From positions 496,001 to 560,000 of the forward strand of contig CAJGZL010000001.1 in the NCBI GenBank assembly GCA_904846145.1: 64,000 bases of DNA, written 5' to 3'. Numbering within the stretch: position 1 is the stretch's first letter; each line of letters starts with the position of its first letter. Positions 1 to 12,064 of the stretch are shown here, piece by piece. A program made the position numbers and the translations under genes. Under the pieces are notes generated by a model. The model made no database searches. It was not told where the DNA came from and worked only from the letters and a program-made list of their open reading frames with translations. This stretch comes from Psychrobacter immobilis (GTDB lineage Bacteria > Pseudomonadota > Gammaproteobacteria > Pseudomonadales > Moraxellaceae).

Positions 1-1
1 C

Positions 2-1537
2 GTGCTCATGAGCGGCATTAATTAGTGCCGTAGCTAACGGATGGCTAGCATGTGCCTCAACACTGGCGACGATTTGTAGTACGTCATTAGCGGCTAGAGA
101 TTTATCGACCATGACTTGATCTACGATAGTCGGTTTACCGATGGTTAGCGTTCCTGTCTTGTCTAGTACTACCGTATCGATATCGCCTGCCGCCTCCAGA
201 CTTTGCGCGTCTTTAAACCAAACCCCGTGACGCGCCGCCACGCCCATACCCGCCATAATTGCCGCTGGTGTAGCCAGACCTAAGGCGCAAGGACAGGCAA
301 TAACTAATACTGAAACTGCGTGCATCAAAGCGGTATCGACCATGCCAGTCAACCACCAAGTGATGCCGAAGGTTAATAGTGCAATAGCGACGACCACAGG
401 TACAAAAATAGCAGTGACTTTATCAGCCAAACGCGCCAGCTTGGCTTTTGAGCCTTGAGCATCGCTCAGCGCTTGTACCATATCACCAAGCTTGGTATCA
501 CTACCCTTAGCAGCGACGCGATATAATAGACTACCGTTTTCCACCAGAGCTCCTGCCAATAAAGTATCACCCGCTACTTTTTTGAGTGGTACGGACTCAC
601 CTGTTAAGTGACTCTCATCAGACCAGCCACTACCCTCGATAACTATACCATCGGTTGCGACCCGACTGCCTTGCTTGGCACGCAAAATATCGTCTATCTG
701 TACCTGTTGTAGCGCAACGTTAATAAACTCACCGTTAGGTTGCTGCTGCTCGACTTCATCTGGGGTCAACGATAATAATAAATCGATACTGTTCAGGCTA
801 TGCTTTTTGGTGCGCTCTTCTAGATACTTACCCGTACGCACAAAGGCTATGACCATAACCCCTGCTTCAAAATAAACCTCAGGGCCATGGTTAGCCATGC
901 CTTGCATCATAGCGTCTGCACTACTATCACCATGAGTGAGCCAGATATAAGTCGAATAAGCCCAAATGGTCACGGTACCCATGACCACCAATACGTCCAT
1001 ATTAGCAAGGCCACCTTTGATAGACGCCCACGCACTACTATAAAACGGTAGTGCTAGACCAAACTGTACAATAGTCGCGAGTACGAACTGTATCCAAACT
1101 GGTGGCATCCATGCCATGCCAAAACCCGTTAGCATGCCTGCCATACCGACTAAAAACGGTAGCAGACAGATCCAAAGTCCAATCAAGCGCCAAGGCCACT
1201 TAGTTGCTGTATCTTCATCCGTTTGAGCAAATAGACTATCCCCTGCCTGCAAATTAGCGACAAAGCCAGTCTTATCGACCCACTCCTTGATTTGCTCTGG
1301 ACTGGCCTGATTTGGATCATAATCAACATTGGCAGTCTCACCTGCAAAGTTGACGCTCACTTCATAGATAGAGGGCTTTTTATTCAACACTTTCTCTATT
1401 CGCGAGGCACAGGCTTGACATGACATACCATCAATTGCCAGTTGCAGATGCGCGCGCTGCGGCGACAGCTGATCCTGCTGCTCAATACCAGTTTCAACAT
1501 CATAAGAATGATCGGTTGCACGATTAGAAGTAGTCAT
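2..1537 (-). CDS. copA: Copper-translocating P-type ATPase CopA (partial, C-terminus outside window)
   Basis: A P1B-type ATPase that exports Cu(I) across the inner membrane at the cost of ATP. I translated this one by hand from the start at 1537; about 512 residues are inside the window and the rest lies beyond position 1. It has one N-terminal heavy-metal domain with GMSCQAC (Cys40 and Cys43), several hydrophobic membrane segments, the TGES actuator motif, the intramembrane CPC copper site (residues 415-417) and the phosphorylation motif DKTGT (459-463). The nucleotide-binding domain is mostly missing because of the window edge. It lies 166 bp downstream of the small chaperone gene, with a terminator hairpin between them, so it probably has its own promoter. 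The metal could in principle be silver as well as copper. Confidence 0.95.
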   Translation of the reverse strand, partial: MTTSNRATDHSYDVETGIEQQDQLSPQRAHLQLAIDGMSCQACASRIEKVLNKKPSIYEVSVNFAGETANVDYDPNQASPEQIKEWVDKTGFVANLQAGDSLFAQTDEDTATKWPWRLIGLWICLLPFLVGMAGMLTGFGMAWMPPVWIQFVLATIVQFGLALPFYSSAWASIKGGLANMDVLVVMGTVTIWAYSTYIWLTHGDSSADAMMQGMANHGPEVYFEAGVMVIAFVRTGKYLEERTKKHSLNSIDLLLSLTPDEVEQQQPNGEFINVALQQVQIDDILRAKQGSRVATDGIVIEGSGWSDESHLTGESVPLKKVAGDTLLAGALVENGSLLYRVAAKGSDTKLGDMVQALSDAQGSKAKLARLADKVTAIFVPVVVAIALLTFGITWWLTGMVDTALMHAVSVLVIACPCALGLATPAAIMAGMGVAARHGVWFKDAQSLEAAGDIDTVVLDKTGTLTIGKPTIVDQVMVDKSLAANDVLQIVASVEAHASHPLATALINAAHEH

Positions 1538-1644
1538 AGGTGAAACTCGTTATTTATTATATAAAAGAATATATTAATATATATCTTAGATGGCTGTCAT
1601 TGACATTAATTCAAGAGACAAGTATTTACTAAAATTTATCTGCT

Positions 1645-1672
1645 AAAAAACCAGCCATGACAGCTGGTTTTA
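1645..1672 (-). terminator. Rho-independent terminator after the CopZ-like gene
   Basis: Nine-base arms AAAACCAGC and GCTGGTTTT flank a 7-nt loop. On the minus strand the hairpin is followed by a T-rich run. It lies just after the stop of the small chaperone gene and before copA. Confidence 0.75.
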
Positions 1673-1703
1673 TCTTATTGATTTGACAAATCAATAATTT
1701 ATA

Positions 1704-1928
1704 TTAAGTATTAGCAACGCTAGCATCAAAGCCTGCCTCATCAATAGCGGCAGCAATTTTTTCAGCGCTGGTTTTACTGTCATCAAAAGTGACGGTCGCT
1801 TGATTATTTGCAAGCTCAATACTGATATTATCTAATCCATCGATATCAGCTGTCGCGGTATGTACACTGGCAACACAGCCACCACAGGTCATGCCTTCGA
1901 TATTAATAATTTGTGTTTGATTGGCCAT
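1704..1928 (-). CDS. copZ: Heavy-metal-associated domain protein, CopZ-like copper chaperone
   Basis: A 74-residue single-domain ferredoxin-like protein. The GMTCGGC metal site (Cys15, Cys18) is intact, and the length is typical of CopZ/Atx1-type chaperones that carry Cu(I) in the cytosol and hand it to CopA. It lies immediately upstream of copA on the same strand, which supports copper as the metal. An AAGGAG-like ribosome site (read on the minus strand from about 1934 to 1939) precedes the ATG. The symbol is by family resemblance; a mercury-type chaperone is less likely with CopA next door. Confidence 0.85.
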   Translation of the reverse strand: MANQTQIINIEGMTCGGCVASVHTATADIDGLDNISIELANNQATVTFDDSKTSAEKIAAAIDEAGFDASVANT

Positions 1929-2054
1929 TGTGGGCTCCTTATGATCATTGGTTTAGTCAATAGTTAAAAGTCTAAGTTTTCTCGTTTTTTAAGAGGTTCG
2001 TTTTATCAGATACTGTCTCTGTGAATGTATAACGCGCCCTAATGATTATATGCA

Positions 2055-2306
2055 TTAATCATAGCGTGGGTTTTGTGGCGCATCGATAGGAAACGGCTGG
2101 GTAACATAATCCACCATGCTAATCGCGGCGGTAAAAGCGTGGATACTCGTATCGGTATCGTCATAGCGAATTAGCGCGATATTAGTAGCAGCGTCAAGAT
2201 CAATCGCTTTAACGCCAGTAATATTTTTGAGAGCGACCATCACGCTATCTAAACCTTCAGCATCATCGATATTTTCGATACTAACTTGAGCCACTTTAAT
2301 CGCCAT
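2055..2306 (-). CDS. CopZ-like small protein lacking the CxxC metal site
   Basis: An 83-residue protein whose beginning (MAIKVAQVSIENIDDAEGL) and pattern of short strands and helices follow the heavy-metal-associated fold. The position of the metal-binding GMxCxxC loop is occupied by an acidic stretch, NIDDAEGLDS, and the protein contains no cysteine at all. The AIDLDAATNIALIRYDD segment lines up with the SIELANNQATVTFDD segment of the CopZ-like neighbour 126 bp downstream, so it may be a decayed or repurposed duplicate. It probably cannot bind copper by the usual thiols. It might be a regulatory or structural partner, but no function can be assigned. Confidence 0.65.
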   Translation of the reverse strand: MAIKVAQVSIENIDDAEGLDSVMVALKNITGVKAIDLDAATNIALIRYDDTDTSIHAFTAAISMVDYVTQPFPIDAPQNPRYD

Positions 2307-2376
2307 GATCCTATCCTTTTATGGTTACCTGATAAATCTCTAAGTTAGCAAGTATATAAGTTCTTAGCTATTTAAG

Positions 2377-3285
<909 letters not shown>

Positions 3286-3390
3286 TTATTAGTTATTAGT
3301 CATTGTAGCTTATTCAATGCCTATAGCTATTGTAACGGATAGCATGATTAAAAAAAGGGGGTAGACGTAACTTTACGATAAACCATAACG

Positions 3391-3423
3391 TAAAAAAGAC
3401 CGATCCGTAGATCAGTCTTTTTA
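3391..3423 (-). terminator. Terminator after pyrG
   Basis: An inverted repeat around a CGTA loop (AAGAC-GATC and GATC-GTCTT, with one mismatch) runs into a T tract on the minus strand. It lies 44 bp beyond the pyrG stop and upstream of kdsA. Confidence 0.7.
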
Positions 3424-3466
3424 TTATTACTTAGCTTTGCTGAACTCTAAATCTGTTGCTTAAGCC

Positions 3467-5194
<1,728 letters not shown>

Positions 5195-5275
5195 TTAACG
5201 CTTAATTGTCATAAGTGCGTAATCATCGTAAATACGTAGCTATTATAACCCACTGCGGCTTTAAAAAGGTCACAA

Positions 5276-5309
5276 CAAAAAAACTCACCCCGAAGGATGA
5301 GTTTTTTAT
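5276..5309 (-). terminator. Terminator after porin 1
   Basis: Arms ACTCATCC and GGGTGAGT around a TTCG tetraloop, followed by seven T residues on the minus strand. It is almost identical to the terminator after the second porin at 6590-6622. Confidence 0.85.
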
Positions 5310-5331
5310 AATACGTTTTCTAATGTTTAGA

Positions 5332-6342
5332 TTAGAATTTGTATTCTAGACCAGTACCGATAGCTAGTGTTTCTTTATCATTTAGATCATTATCATTCTG
5401 ACCAGCATAAGCATGCATGATCATGTTTGGTTGATAGAAATATTTACCACCAACAACGATTTGATCTGTATCAATACCATCTAAACCACGTAAGTTAGAA
5501 GTATTGTTGTACTGAGCGTAAACAGTTGCTGGTTTAGCAAAATTCTGTAGACCCATTGCTGCACTTACAACAAAACCTTTCTCTTTTTTATCTGTGTTGT
5601 CAATATCAGCTACTTGGTATAATGCACCCAATGTTACTGGTACAGCAGCAAACTTAGACAAATCTACAGTAGCAGTACCACGGATAATATCACCAGTTTG
5701 ATTATAGCCACCATTACCAAGGTTTAAGTCTTTATCGTAAGCAACACCAGCGGTGAAGCCAGTACCTTGGTCAAACATAGCAGCAACACCAAAACCATCA
5801 CCACTATTGTCATCTTCATCAGCAGCATACATTGCTGACAACTGTAATGGAAGACCTTGATACTTAGGAGCAGTCCAGATCATTGAGTTATCAATACGAC
5901 CACTTTCTACCATATTATCTTTACTAGCTTTACTACCTAGGTAATTCCAGTAGCCGCCATCAGCAGTAGCAACGTTATTGATACGATCTAATGATGATTG
6001 GTTACGACCAACACGGAACTCACCAAATTGCTTGTTGTTTACACCTAGGAATGTATCGCGGTTTTTAAAGCCATTGCTATCACCATCAATGCTTGTGCCA
6101 TACTCTAGCTGATAGATAACATCAGTGTTAGCCGTCATGGCTTCAGAGCCTTTAAAACCGATACGTGAAGAATAAGAATTGATTTCTATTGTGTCTTCAT
6201 CATACATGTTGCCAGCAGGACCATCAAATTCAGCATTAACATAGTCAGCTGCTAAGAATGCTTTACCATAAACAGTTGGGGCGGCGTTGGCTGCAGATAC
6301 AGATAGGGCGGCGATTGCTGTCGCTAAAAGTAGTTTTTTCAT
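5332..6342 (-). CDS. Gram-negative porin (paralog 1)
   Basis: An outer-membrane beta-barrel of the general porin family (Porin_4 type), expected to form a diffusion channel for small solutes. The start at 6342 gives a clean signal peptide, MKKLLLATAIAALSVSA, with cleavage predicted after AANAA; the 29 codons upstream in frame have no support. A GGAG ribosome site sits 7 bases before the ATG. The mature chain has porin landmarks: YGKAFLAADYVNAE, SRIGFKGSEAMTANTDVIYQLEYG, NRDTFLGVNNKQFGEFRVGRNQSS, and a C-terminal phenylalanine (GTGLEYKF) needed for barrel assembly. At 336 residues it is a typical small porin. It is tandem with a paralog upstream. The substrate is unknown. Confidence 0.9.
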   Translation of the reverse strand: MKKLLLATAIAALSVSAANAAPTVYGKAFLAADYVNAEFDGPAGNMYDEDTIEINSYSSRIGFKGSEAMTANTDVIYQLEYGTSIDGDSNGFKNRDTFLGVNNKQFGEFRVGRNQSSLDRINNVATADGGYWNYLGSKASKDNMVESGRIDNSMIWTAPKYQGLPLQLSAMYAADEDDNSGDGFGVAAMFDQGTGFTAGVAYDKDLNLGNGGYNQTGDIIRGTATVDLSKFAAVPVTLGALYQVADIDNTDKKEKGFVVSAAMGLQNFAKPATVYAQYNNTSNLRGLDGIDTDQIVVGGKYFYQPNMIMHAYAGQNDNDLNDKETLAIGTGLEYKF

Positions 6343-6589
6343 GGGGTATCTCCACTTTACGATTTGAGTGATAAATTGGCTAAGATTGGCCGATATATAT
6401 AATAGCAGGGTGACTACCCTATAGAACATTTATATATATGAGCTAGAAGCATTACTTAGACACAACTTTACCAACCAAATATTACAGTAAGGTGAAAAAA
6501 CCAAAATTTACACAAATGTTATTATTAATTTTACGGATTCTGTTATTTAAGACACGCTGTTGTTCAAGACACAGTATTGATTACAAAAC

Positions 6590-6622
6590 AAAAAAACCCA
6601 CCCCGAAGGATGAGTTTTTTAT
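6590..6622 (-). terminator. Terminator after porin 2
   Basis: The same TTCG-loop hairpin as the one after porin 1, with one base changed in the stem, followed by T residues on the minus strand. Confidence 0.8.
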
Positions 6623-6641
6623 TTAGATTCTAATGTTTAGA

Positions 6642-7751
6642 TTAGAATATATACTCTAGACCGCCACCGATAGCGAGTACATCAATATCACCACGTAAGT
6701 CGATTTCATTAACCTTGCCGTCTTCGTCTCTCGAACCAAAACGACCATTGTTTAATTCCGCTGAATTTAGACCAGCATAGGCATGAGCGATCATATTATT
6801 TTTAAACGCATATTTGCCACCTACAACGACTTGATTTGAGTCATTATTCTCAAGACCACTGATATTGTCGGTTTTGTCATACTGAATATAAACAGAGGCT
6901 GGACGGGCAAAATTCGAAAGACCCATTTCAGCACTCACCACTAAACCGTCCTCTGTTGCAGTAGTAGTACCGGCATAGTCAGCTTCTTGATATAGAACGC
7001 CTAACTTTACAGGAGCTGCGATATATTTACCTAAATCGACGCTAGCACTGCCACGGATAATATCACCACTAACACTCATGTCTTGCTCATAAGCAATACC
7101 AGCGGTAATGCCTGTACCTGGATCAAACATCAATGAGGCACCATAGCCTGCGTCACGATCACTCTCAGATATAAAGTCTTCATCAGCACCATACATCAGC
7201 GCAAGCGCTAATGGTAGGTCATTGTATTTAGGCGCTTTCCAAACGATTGAATTATTGATACGGTTACCAACGGTCGGGGTCAAAATATTAGCAAAGCTGT
7301 CGTTGTTGTTCAGAGTACTAGAGCCAAGATTATCCCAATAACCTTCATTAACTGATACGTTATTGATATAGTCAATGACTGTGTAGTTACGACCAAAGCG
7401 GAATTCACCGAAGTCTTTATTTTTTAAACCTAAATAAGTATCACGACTTTTGAAGCCAATGTTATCGCTACCACTATCATCAACTTGAACGCCGTACTCT
7501 AATTGGTAAATTACGTCAGTGTTGGCCGTTATCGCTTCAGAGCCTCTGAAGCCTAAACGTGAAAGCTTAGAATTAACTTGTAATGAACCGTTGTCTTCAT
7601 TAATTCTGTTATTATTATCCATATTCTGACCATCAATTTCAGCATTAACGTAATCAGTAGTAACGAATACTTTACCATAAACAGTTGGTGCTGCATTGGC
7701 TGCAGATACAGATAGGGCAGCGATTGCTGTAGCTAAAAGTAGTTTTTTCAT
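6642..7751 (-). CDS. Gram-negative porin (paralog 2)
   Basis: A second outer-membrane porin, 369 residues, upstream of and clearly homologous to porin 1. The signal peptide (MKKLLLATAIAALSVSA) and the leader containing the GGAG ribosome site are identical, which fixes the start at 7751. Conserved barrel segments include SRLGFRGSEAITANTDVIYQLEYG, SRDTYLGLKNKDFGEFRFGRNYT and VVVGGKYAFKNNMIAHAYAGLN. The C-terminus ends in phenylalanine (GGGLEYIF). It is about 30 residues longer than its neighbour, mostly in likely surface loops (for example after FANILTPTVGNRINN and in NGRFGSRDEDGKVNE), where porins diverge under phage and immune selection. The substrate is unknown. Confidence 0.9.
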   Translation of the reverse strand: MKKLLLATAIAALSVSAANAAPTVYGKVFVTTDYVNAEIDGQNMDNNNRINEDNGSLQVNSKLSRLGFRGSEAITANTDVIYQLEYGVQVDDSGSDNIGFKSRDTYLGLKNKDFGEFRFGRNYTVIDYINNVSVNEGYWDNLGSSTLNNNDSFANILTPTVGNRINNSIVWKAPKYNDLPLALALMYGADEDFISESDRDAGYGASLMFDPGTGITAGIAYEQDMSVSGDIIRGSASVDLGKYIAAPVKLGVLYQEADYAGTTTATEDGLVVSAEMGLSNFARPASVYIQYDKTDNISGLENNDSNQVVVGGKYAFKNNMIAHAYAGLNSAELNNGRFGSRDEDGKVNEIDLRGDIDVLAIGGGLEYIF

Positions 7752-8255
7752 GGGGTATCTCCACTTTACAATTTTAGTAATGAGCGAGCTATTATTAGCC
7801 AGTGCCCAAAATGGTATCGTCACAAATCCTCAAAGATATAATGTGTAACTGGCTACCGAGATTAGTCAGAAACAAGTGTGGCGAAGTTCTATTACCGTAA
7901 GATGAAAAAAACCATGACTTACATAACTGGGATCGAAATCGTAACTGCCATGTAAACGTTGGTCTTTATCGCTCTGTTGCGTAACATCCGTTACCAAACT
8001 CATACTTCGAGTACAAGCATAACAACTTTGACATAATTTGCAATATATTTTTTGGTATTTATTATCATAAATAGCTCAGAGTCACTGCTAGTATTACTAT
8101 CAACAAAAATCGCTATCCACAAAAACATCTCTACCTTATTAAAAAGATAGAGATGCAGTTTATCTACACAACTAATTTAGTAATACAAACTAGTTGTCAG
8201 CATTATTTATAGATTTTTGCCATTAACAGATGACCTAATTTATAGGCTGTCCTGT
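7752..8255. other. Intergenic region between malate synthase G and porin 2
   Basis: About 500 bases without a credible gene. It holds the glcB terminator (8123-8157) and, next to porin 2, the porin promoter and leader. The part just before the porin start repeats the leader of porin 1. Nothing else recognisable was seen. Confidence 0.6.
8123..8157 (-). terminator. Terminator after malate synthase G
   Basis: Arms CATCTCTA and TAGAGATG extended by CTT/AAG around a short A/T loop. On the minus strand the hairpin is followed by five T residues. It lies about 100 bp past the glcB stop. Confidence 0.75.
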
Positions 8256-10454
8256 TTATAGACTACCTTTGAGCTCACGACGAGCATGGTGTAGCAGTGG
8301 CTCGGTATAGCCGCTTGGCTGTGTACGACCTTTGAATACTAAGTCGCAAGCCGCTTTGAAAGCGATAGAGCTCTCAAAATCTGGTGCCATAGGCTGATAT
8401 TCAGGATCATCAGCATTTTGCTCATCGACGACTTTTGCCATACGCTTCATGGTATCCATGACTTGCTCTTCGCTTACCACGCCGTGATGCAACCAGTTAG
8501 CGATATGCTGACTTGAGATACGCAAGGTTGCACGGTCTTCCATTAGACCTACATCATTGATATCTGGTACTTTAGAACAGCCAACGCCTTGGTTTACCCA
8601 GCGTACGACATAACCTAGGATACCTTGAGCGTTATTATCAAGCTCTTGCTGCTTTTCTTCTTCTGTCCAGTTGGTATCTTTGGCCAATGGAATGGTCAAG
8701 ATATCATCTAAGCTGGCACGCTCACGGGATTTTAGGCTATCTTGTACATCGGCAACATTGACCTCATGGTAATGCATGCTGTGCAAAGTAGCGCCCGTTG
8801 GGGATGGAACCCAAGCTGTGCTAGCGCCCGCTTGTGGGTGCGCTATTTTGCTTTCCATCATCTCTTTCATCTCATCAGGCTTCGCCCACATGCCTTTACC
8901 AATTTGAGCTCGACCTTGTAGACCGACTTCTAAACCAACATCGACGTTCCACTGCTCATAAGCGGGTTGCCATGCTTGTGACTTCATATCTCCTTTACGA
9001 ACAAATGCCCCTGCATTCATGCTCGTGTGCATCTCATCACCAGTACGGTCCAAAAAGCCTGTATTAATGAAAATGACGCGATCTTTAGCTTGGCGAATGG
9101 CTTCTTTTAGGTTGACCGTCATGCGACGTTCTTCATCCATAATGCCAATTTTGATAGTATTGCGCTCAAGACCTAATAAGTCCTCTGATGCATTGAACAA
9201 ATCATTAGCCATTTTGACTTCATCAGGACCATGCATTTTTGGCTTGACGATATACATAGAGCCTTTACGTGAATTTGATAGCGCACTCTTACCTTTGAGG
9301 TCATTGAGGCTCAATAACGGCGTTACTAGAGCATCCATCATGCCTTCAAATATCTCCTCAGAGCCATTACCCAAGTCGACTAAGATAGCTGGATTCTGCA
9401 TCAAATGACCGACATTACGGATGAGTAATAGTGAACGACCAGGAAGAATCAACTCACTACCATCTGGAGCAGTATAAGTACGATCTGGGTTTTGCTTACG
9501 CGTACGAGTCTTGCCACCTTTTTCAAAGGTTTCTTGCAAGTCACCATTCATAAGACCAAACCAGTTGCGATAAACTTCAACTTTCTCCTCGGCGTCGACT
9601 GCTGCGATAGAGTCTTCGCAATCTTGAATGGCAGTAATGGCTGATTCGAGTAGGACGTCTTTGATACCAGCAGCATCGTCTTTGCCAATTGGGCTATTAC
9701 TATCTATTTGAATCTCGGCATGCAAGTTATTATTTTTCAGCAATATGCCAGTTGGCTGACTCGCTTCACCAACGTAACCTGCAAATTTACTAGGATCTGC
9801 TAATTCAATGTGATTATCACCTTGGATAACCTCAAGCTTACCTTCTACTACTTTAAAGCCTGTAACGTCGTTGTATGAGCCTGACGCTAACGCGAAGTGC
9901 TCGTCTAAAAACTGCTTAGCGTAAGCGACTACTGCTGAACCGCGAGTCGGATTGTAACCGCCTTTAGCTTCTTGACCGTTTTCACTGCCAATCACATTAG
10001 TACCATACAGTGCATCGTACAGACTTCCCCAACGCGCATTGGTTGCATTTAAGGCGTAGCGAGCGTTGCGGACAGGTACGACTAACTGCGGACCTGCAAT
10101 ATGTGCAATTTCGTCATCGACGTTTTCAGTTGAGACTTGGAAAGCCTCGCCCTCAGGTAGCAAATAACCAATATCTTGCAAAAACTGCTTGTACGCCTCA
10201 AAATCAATTTTGCCGTTTTCAGTAGGGTTGTCCAGATGCCATTGATCAATCTGCTCCTGCATCTCGTCACGCGTCGCTAATAATGCTTTGTTACGTGGGG
10301 TGAACTCCTTGACGATCTTCTCAAAACCTGACCAATAGCTTTCTGAATCCATACCAACTTTTGGAAGTACCTCGTTTTCGATAAAGTCATACAGTTGTTG
10401 ATCGATTGCAAGAATACCCTTTTGGATACGATTGTTTTGAGAAGTCTGGCTCAT
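8256..10454 (-). CDS. glcB: Malate synthase G
   Basis: Condenses glyoxylate with acetyl-CoA to malate, the step that returns glyoxylate to central metabolism. The protein has 732 residues, close to the usual 720-730 of isoform G (isoform A is near 530). Landmarks include [20 protein letters not shown], the [17 protein letters not shown] segment, [18 protein letters not shown] and [17 protein letters not shown], and [15 protein letters not shown] near the active site. It is a single gene with its own terminator, not part of an operon with isocitrate lyase. The window also encodes two sources of glyoxylate, glcDEF (17.4-21.2 kb) and allA (61.6 kb). Expression during growth on glycolate, acetate or purines is an inference. 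Confidence 0.96.
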   Translation of the reverse strand: MSQTSQNNRIQKGILAIDQQLYDFIENEVLPKVGMDSESYWSGFEKIVKEFTPRNKALLATRDEMQEQIDQWHLDNPTENGKIDFEAYKQFLQDIGYLLPEGEAFQVSTENVDDEIAHIAGPQLVVPVRNARYALNATNARWGSLYDALYGTNVIGSENGQEAKGGYNPTRGSAVVAYAKQFLDEHFALASGSYNDVTGFKVVEGKLEVIQGDNHIELADPSKFAGYVGEASQPTGILLKNNNLHAEIQIDSNSPIGKDDAAGIKDVLLESAITAIQDCEDSIAAVDAEEKVEVYRNWFGLMNGDLQETFEKGGKTRTRKQNPDRTYTAPDGSELILPGRSLLLIRNVGHLMQNPAILVDLGNGSEEIFEGMMDALVTPLLSLNDLKGKSALSNSRKGSMYIVKPKMHGPDEVKMANDLFNASEDLLGLERNTIKIGIMDEERRMTVNLKEAIRQAKDRVIFINTGFLDRTGDEMHTSMNAGAFVRKGDMKSQAWQPAYEQWNVDVGLEVGLQGRAQIGKGMWAKPDEMKEMMESKIAHPQAGASTAWVPSPTGATLHSMHYHEVNVADVQDSLKSRERASLDDILTIPLAKDTNWTEEEKQQELDNNAQGILGYVVRWVNQGVGCSKVPDINDVGLMEDRATLRISSQHIANWLHHGVVSEEQVMDTMKRMAKVVDEQNADDPEYQPMAPDFESSIAFKAACDLVFKGRTQPSGYTEPLLHHARRELKGSL

Positions 10455-10887
10455 AGTGGTGTCCTTATCTATACATGAGAAGTATTAATAGTAATTTATA
10501 GCGCTAACGGTACAAACTTACCATTATTAATAGTAATTATTGGTAACAACAATTAAGTAGTAATGAAACGATTATCAATAGTAAGACAATATTGCACAAA
10601 AGCAAAATGCATCCTACTATCAAATAAAGAAATAAACAATAAATAGGTATTCACTAGATAAATAGTGAAGTTTTATAAATTTTATAATTGAGAGTGCGTA
10701 TACCTTTGATTCTATAGTAGCAGATCAATGAGCAAGTGACTTGGGCGTCTAGATAAACTGTAAGTAATCATTACGGTTTGCTGTTATCTGCACTTCACTT
10801 ATACTTTGAAAAACTAACAGACCTTAGTCAAGGCTGATATAATTAATATAAATCACCTTTACCTTGTTAATAAAGCTTGGCCAAATT
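10455..10887. other. Divergent promoter region between malate synthase G and miaE
   Basis: About 430 bases with no credible gene, very A/T-rich near glcB. It must hold the promoters of both divergent genes. The sequence at 10527-10560 has short inverted and repeated elements (AATAGTAATTATTGG and similar), but I cannot assign an operator. Confidence 0.5.
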
Positions 10888-11664
10888 ATGACTCAGAACC
10901 ACGTTACAGCCGCAAAAATGTTAACTGATGATCTGCAATTACAGTCCATTGCTAAGACATCCATCGATAAAACGTCTGTCGATAAAATATCTATAAATAA
11001 AGCTCCTGATAAATCTTTTAACGATAGCGTTGACATTACTCAACTGCGCACACCGCTAAAAGTAGATCTGTCTGATATTTATGCGTTTTTGGGGTGCCGT
11101 ACTAGCCAGTCTTGGGTAGAGCAAGCCCTAGCTAACTTACCACTGATCATTCAAGATCATGCAAATTGTGAAAAAAAGGCAGCAGGTACCGCGATGAATC
11201 TTATGTTTCGTTACGAGTTTGCCTATGACTTACAGTGCAATCTTGCGCAATTGGTGCGTGAAGAGATGCTGCACTATGAGCAAGTGCTAGGGATTATGGC
11301 GGATCGCGGGCAGGAGTGGCAGTATTTGAGTGCTGGACGCTATGCCAAAGGTATGCTCAAACATAAACGCACCTTTGAGCCTGCGGCAATGGTAGATGTA
11401 TTAATAATAGGGGCATTTATTGAGGCTCGCTCTTGTGAGCGTTTTGCTGCCTTAGCTGAGGTCATAGATGACGCGCGCTTAGCAAAATATTACCGGTATT
11501 TATTAAAGTCTGAGAGTCGTCATTTCAAGGACTATCTGGCACTAGCTCAGTCTTTATCTGAAGACAATATCGATGAGCGTGTGGCCTTATTTAGAGAAGT
11601 AGAAAGTGAGCTGATATCGAGTCGTGATGATGAGTTACGTTTCCATAGTGGCACGCCAGCTTAA
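10888..11664 (+). CDS. miaE: tRNA-(ms2io6A)-hydroxylase MiaE
   Basis: A non-haem di-iron monooxygenase of the ferritin-like fold that hydroxylates ms2i6A at position 37 of tRNAs reading UNN codons. The carboxylate/histidine iron ligands appear as REEMLHYEQV, EARSCERF and SESRHFKDYL, in the family order. The frame is also open from a TTG at 10864, but the ATG at 10888 is the more likely start; neither has a strong ribosome site. The first 45 or so residues are a low-complexity extension with repeated (S/T)IDKTS/VDKIS segments, not part of the fold. It is monocistronic and ends at a bidirectional terminator. Confidence 0.9.
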   Translation: MTQNHVTAAKMLTDDLQLQSIAKTSIDKTSVDKISINKAPDKSFNDSVDITQLRTPLKVDLSDIYAFLGCRTSQSWVEQALANLPLIIQDHANCEKKAAGTAMNLMFRYEFAYDLQCNLAQLVREEMLHYEQVLGIMADRGQEWQYLSAGRYAKGMLKHKRTFEPAAMVDVLIIGAFIEARSCERFAALAEVIDDARLAKYYRYLLKSESRHFKDYLALAQSLSEDNIDERVALFREVESELISSRDDELRFHSGTPA

Positions 11665-11694
11665 AACGCGTCAACTTTAGTCTTTGACGGCATA

Positions 11695-11742
11695 AAAAAA
11701 GCAATGAGTAAAAACCGATAAAAGCTCTACTCATTGCTTCTT
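11695..11742. terminator. Bidirectional terminator between miaE and the acidic-protein cluster
   Basis: Ten-base perfect arms GCAATGAGTA and TACTCATTGC around a 17-nt loop. T-rich runs follow on both strands, with seven T residues on the minus strand. It can serve miaE and the converging small-protein cluster. Confidence 0.85.
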
Positions 11743-11785
11743 TGTATCAATCACAAACCAATTGCAATTCGTTATTTACGCTGCG

Positions 11786-11998
11786 TTATTTGTCACGGGT
11801 CACGTCCGTATCATACTGCTTATTATGCTTAGCAATATTATGCGGATCATGATCTTCGGTAACACGTTCGGCCGCTGCTGGGTTGACTTTCTGTAGGGCA
11901 TCATCTGGGACAATACCTTTGTTATCATTAGCATCTCTTAACTTATAGCTCTCATCTGTCGTATTTAACTCTTTATCTTGGTCATCAGGGGTAGTCAT
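11786..11998 (-). CDS. Small acidic hydrophilic protein (cluster gene 4)
   Basis: A 70-residue protein with no recognisable family. It has no Cys, Trp or Phe, is rich in Asp, Glu, Asn, Lys and Thr, and has no hydrophobic stretch long enough for a membrane segment or core, so it is predicted to be disordered and soluble. An AAGGAT ribosome site lies 5 bases before the ATG, which supports it as a real gene. It is the last of four consecutive minus-strand genes of the same character (13317 to 11786), separated by about 60-70 bp each and closed by the terminator at 11695-11742. The function is unknown; a hydrophilin-like stress role is only a guess. Confidence 0.7.
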   Translation of the reverse strand: MTTPDDQDKELNTTDESYKLRDANDNKGIVPDDALQKVNPAAAERVTEDHDPHNIAKHNKQYDTDVTRDK

Positions 11999-12064
11999 AG
12001 CTTATCCTTACAAAAATTTGTTAGTCATAATCTTAGAGCCGTTGCTACTGATAGCAAGTACATA

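Noticed and set aside
10801-10840. Another MITE end (AACAGACCTTA) upstream of miaE
   Set aside because: It matches the element end at too few consecutive positions and has no partner repeat.
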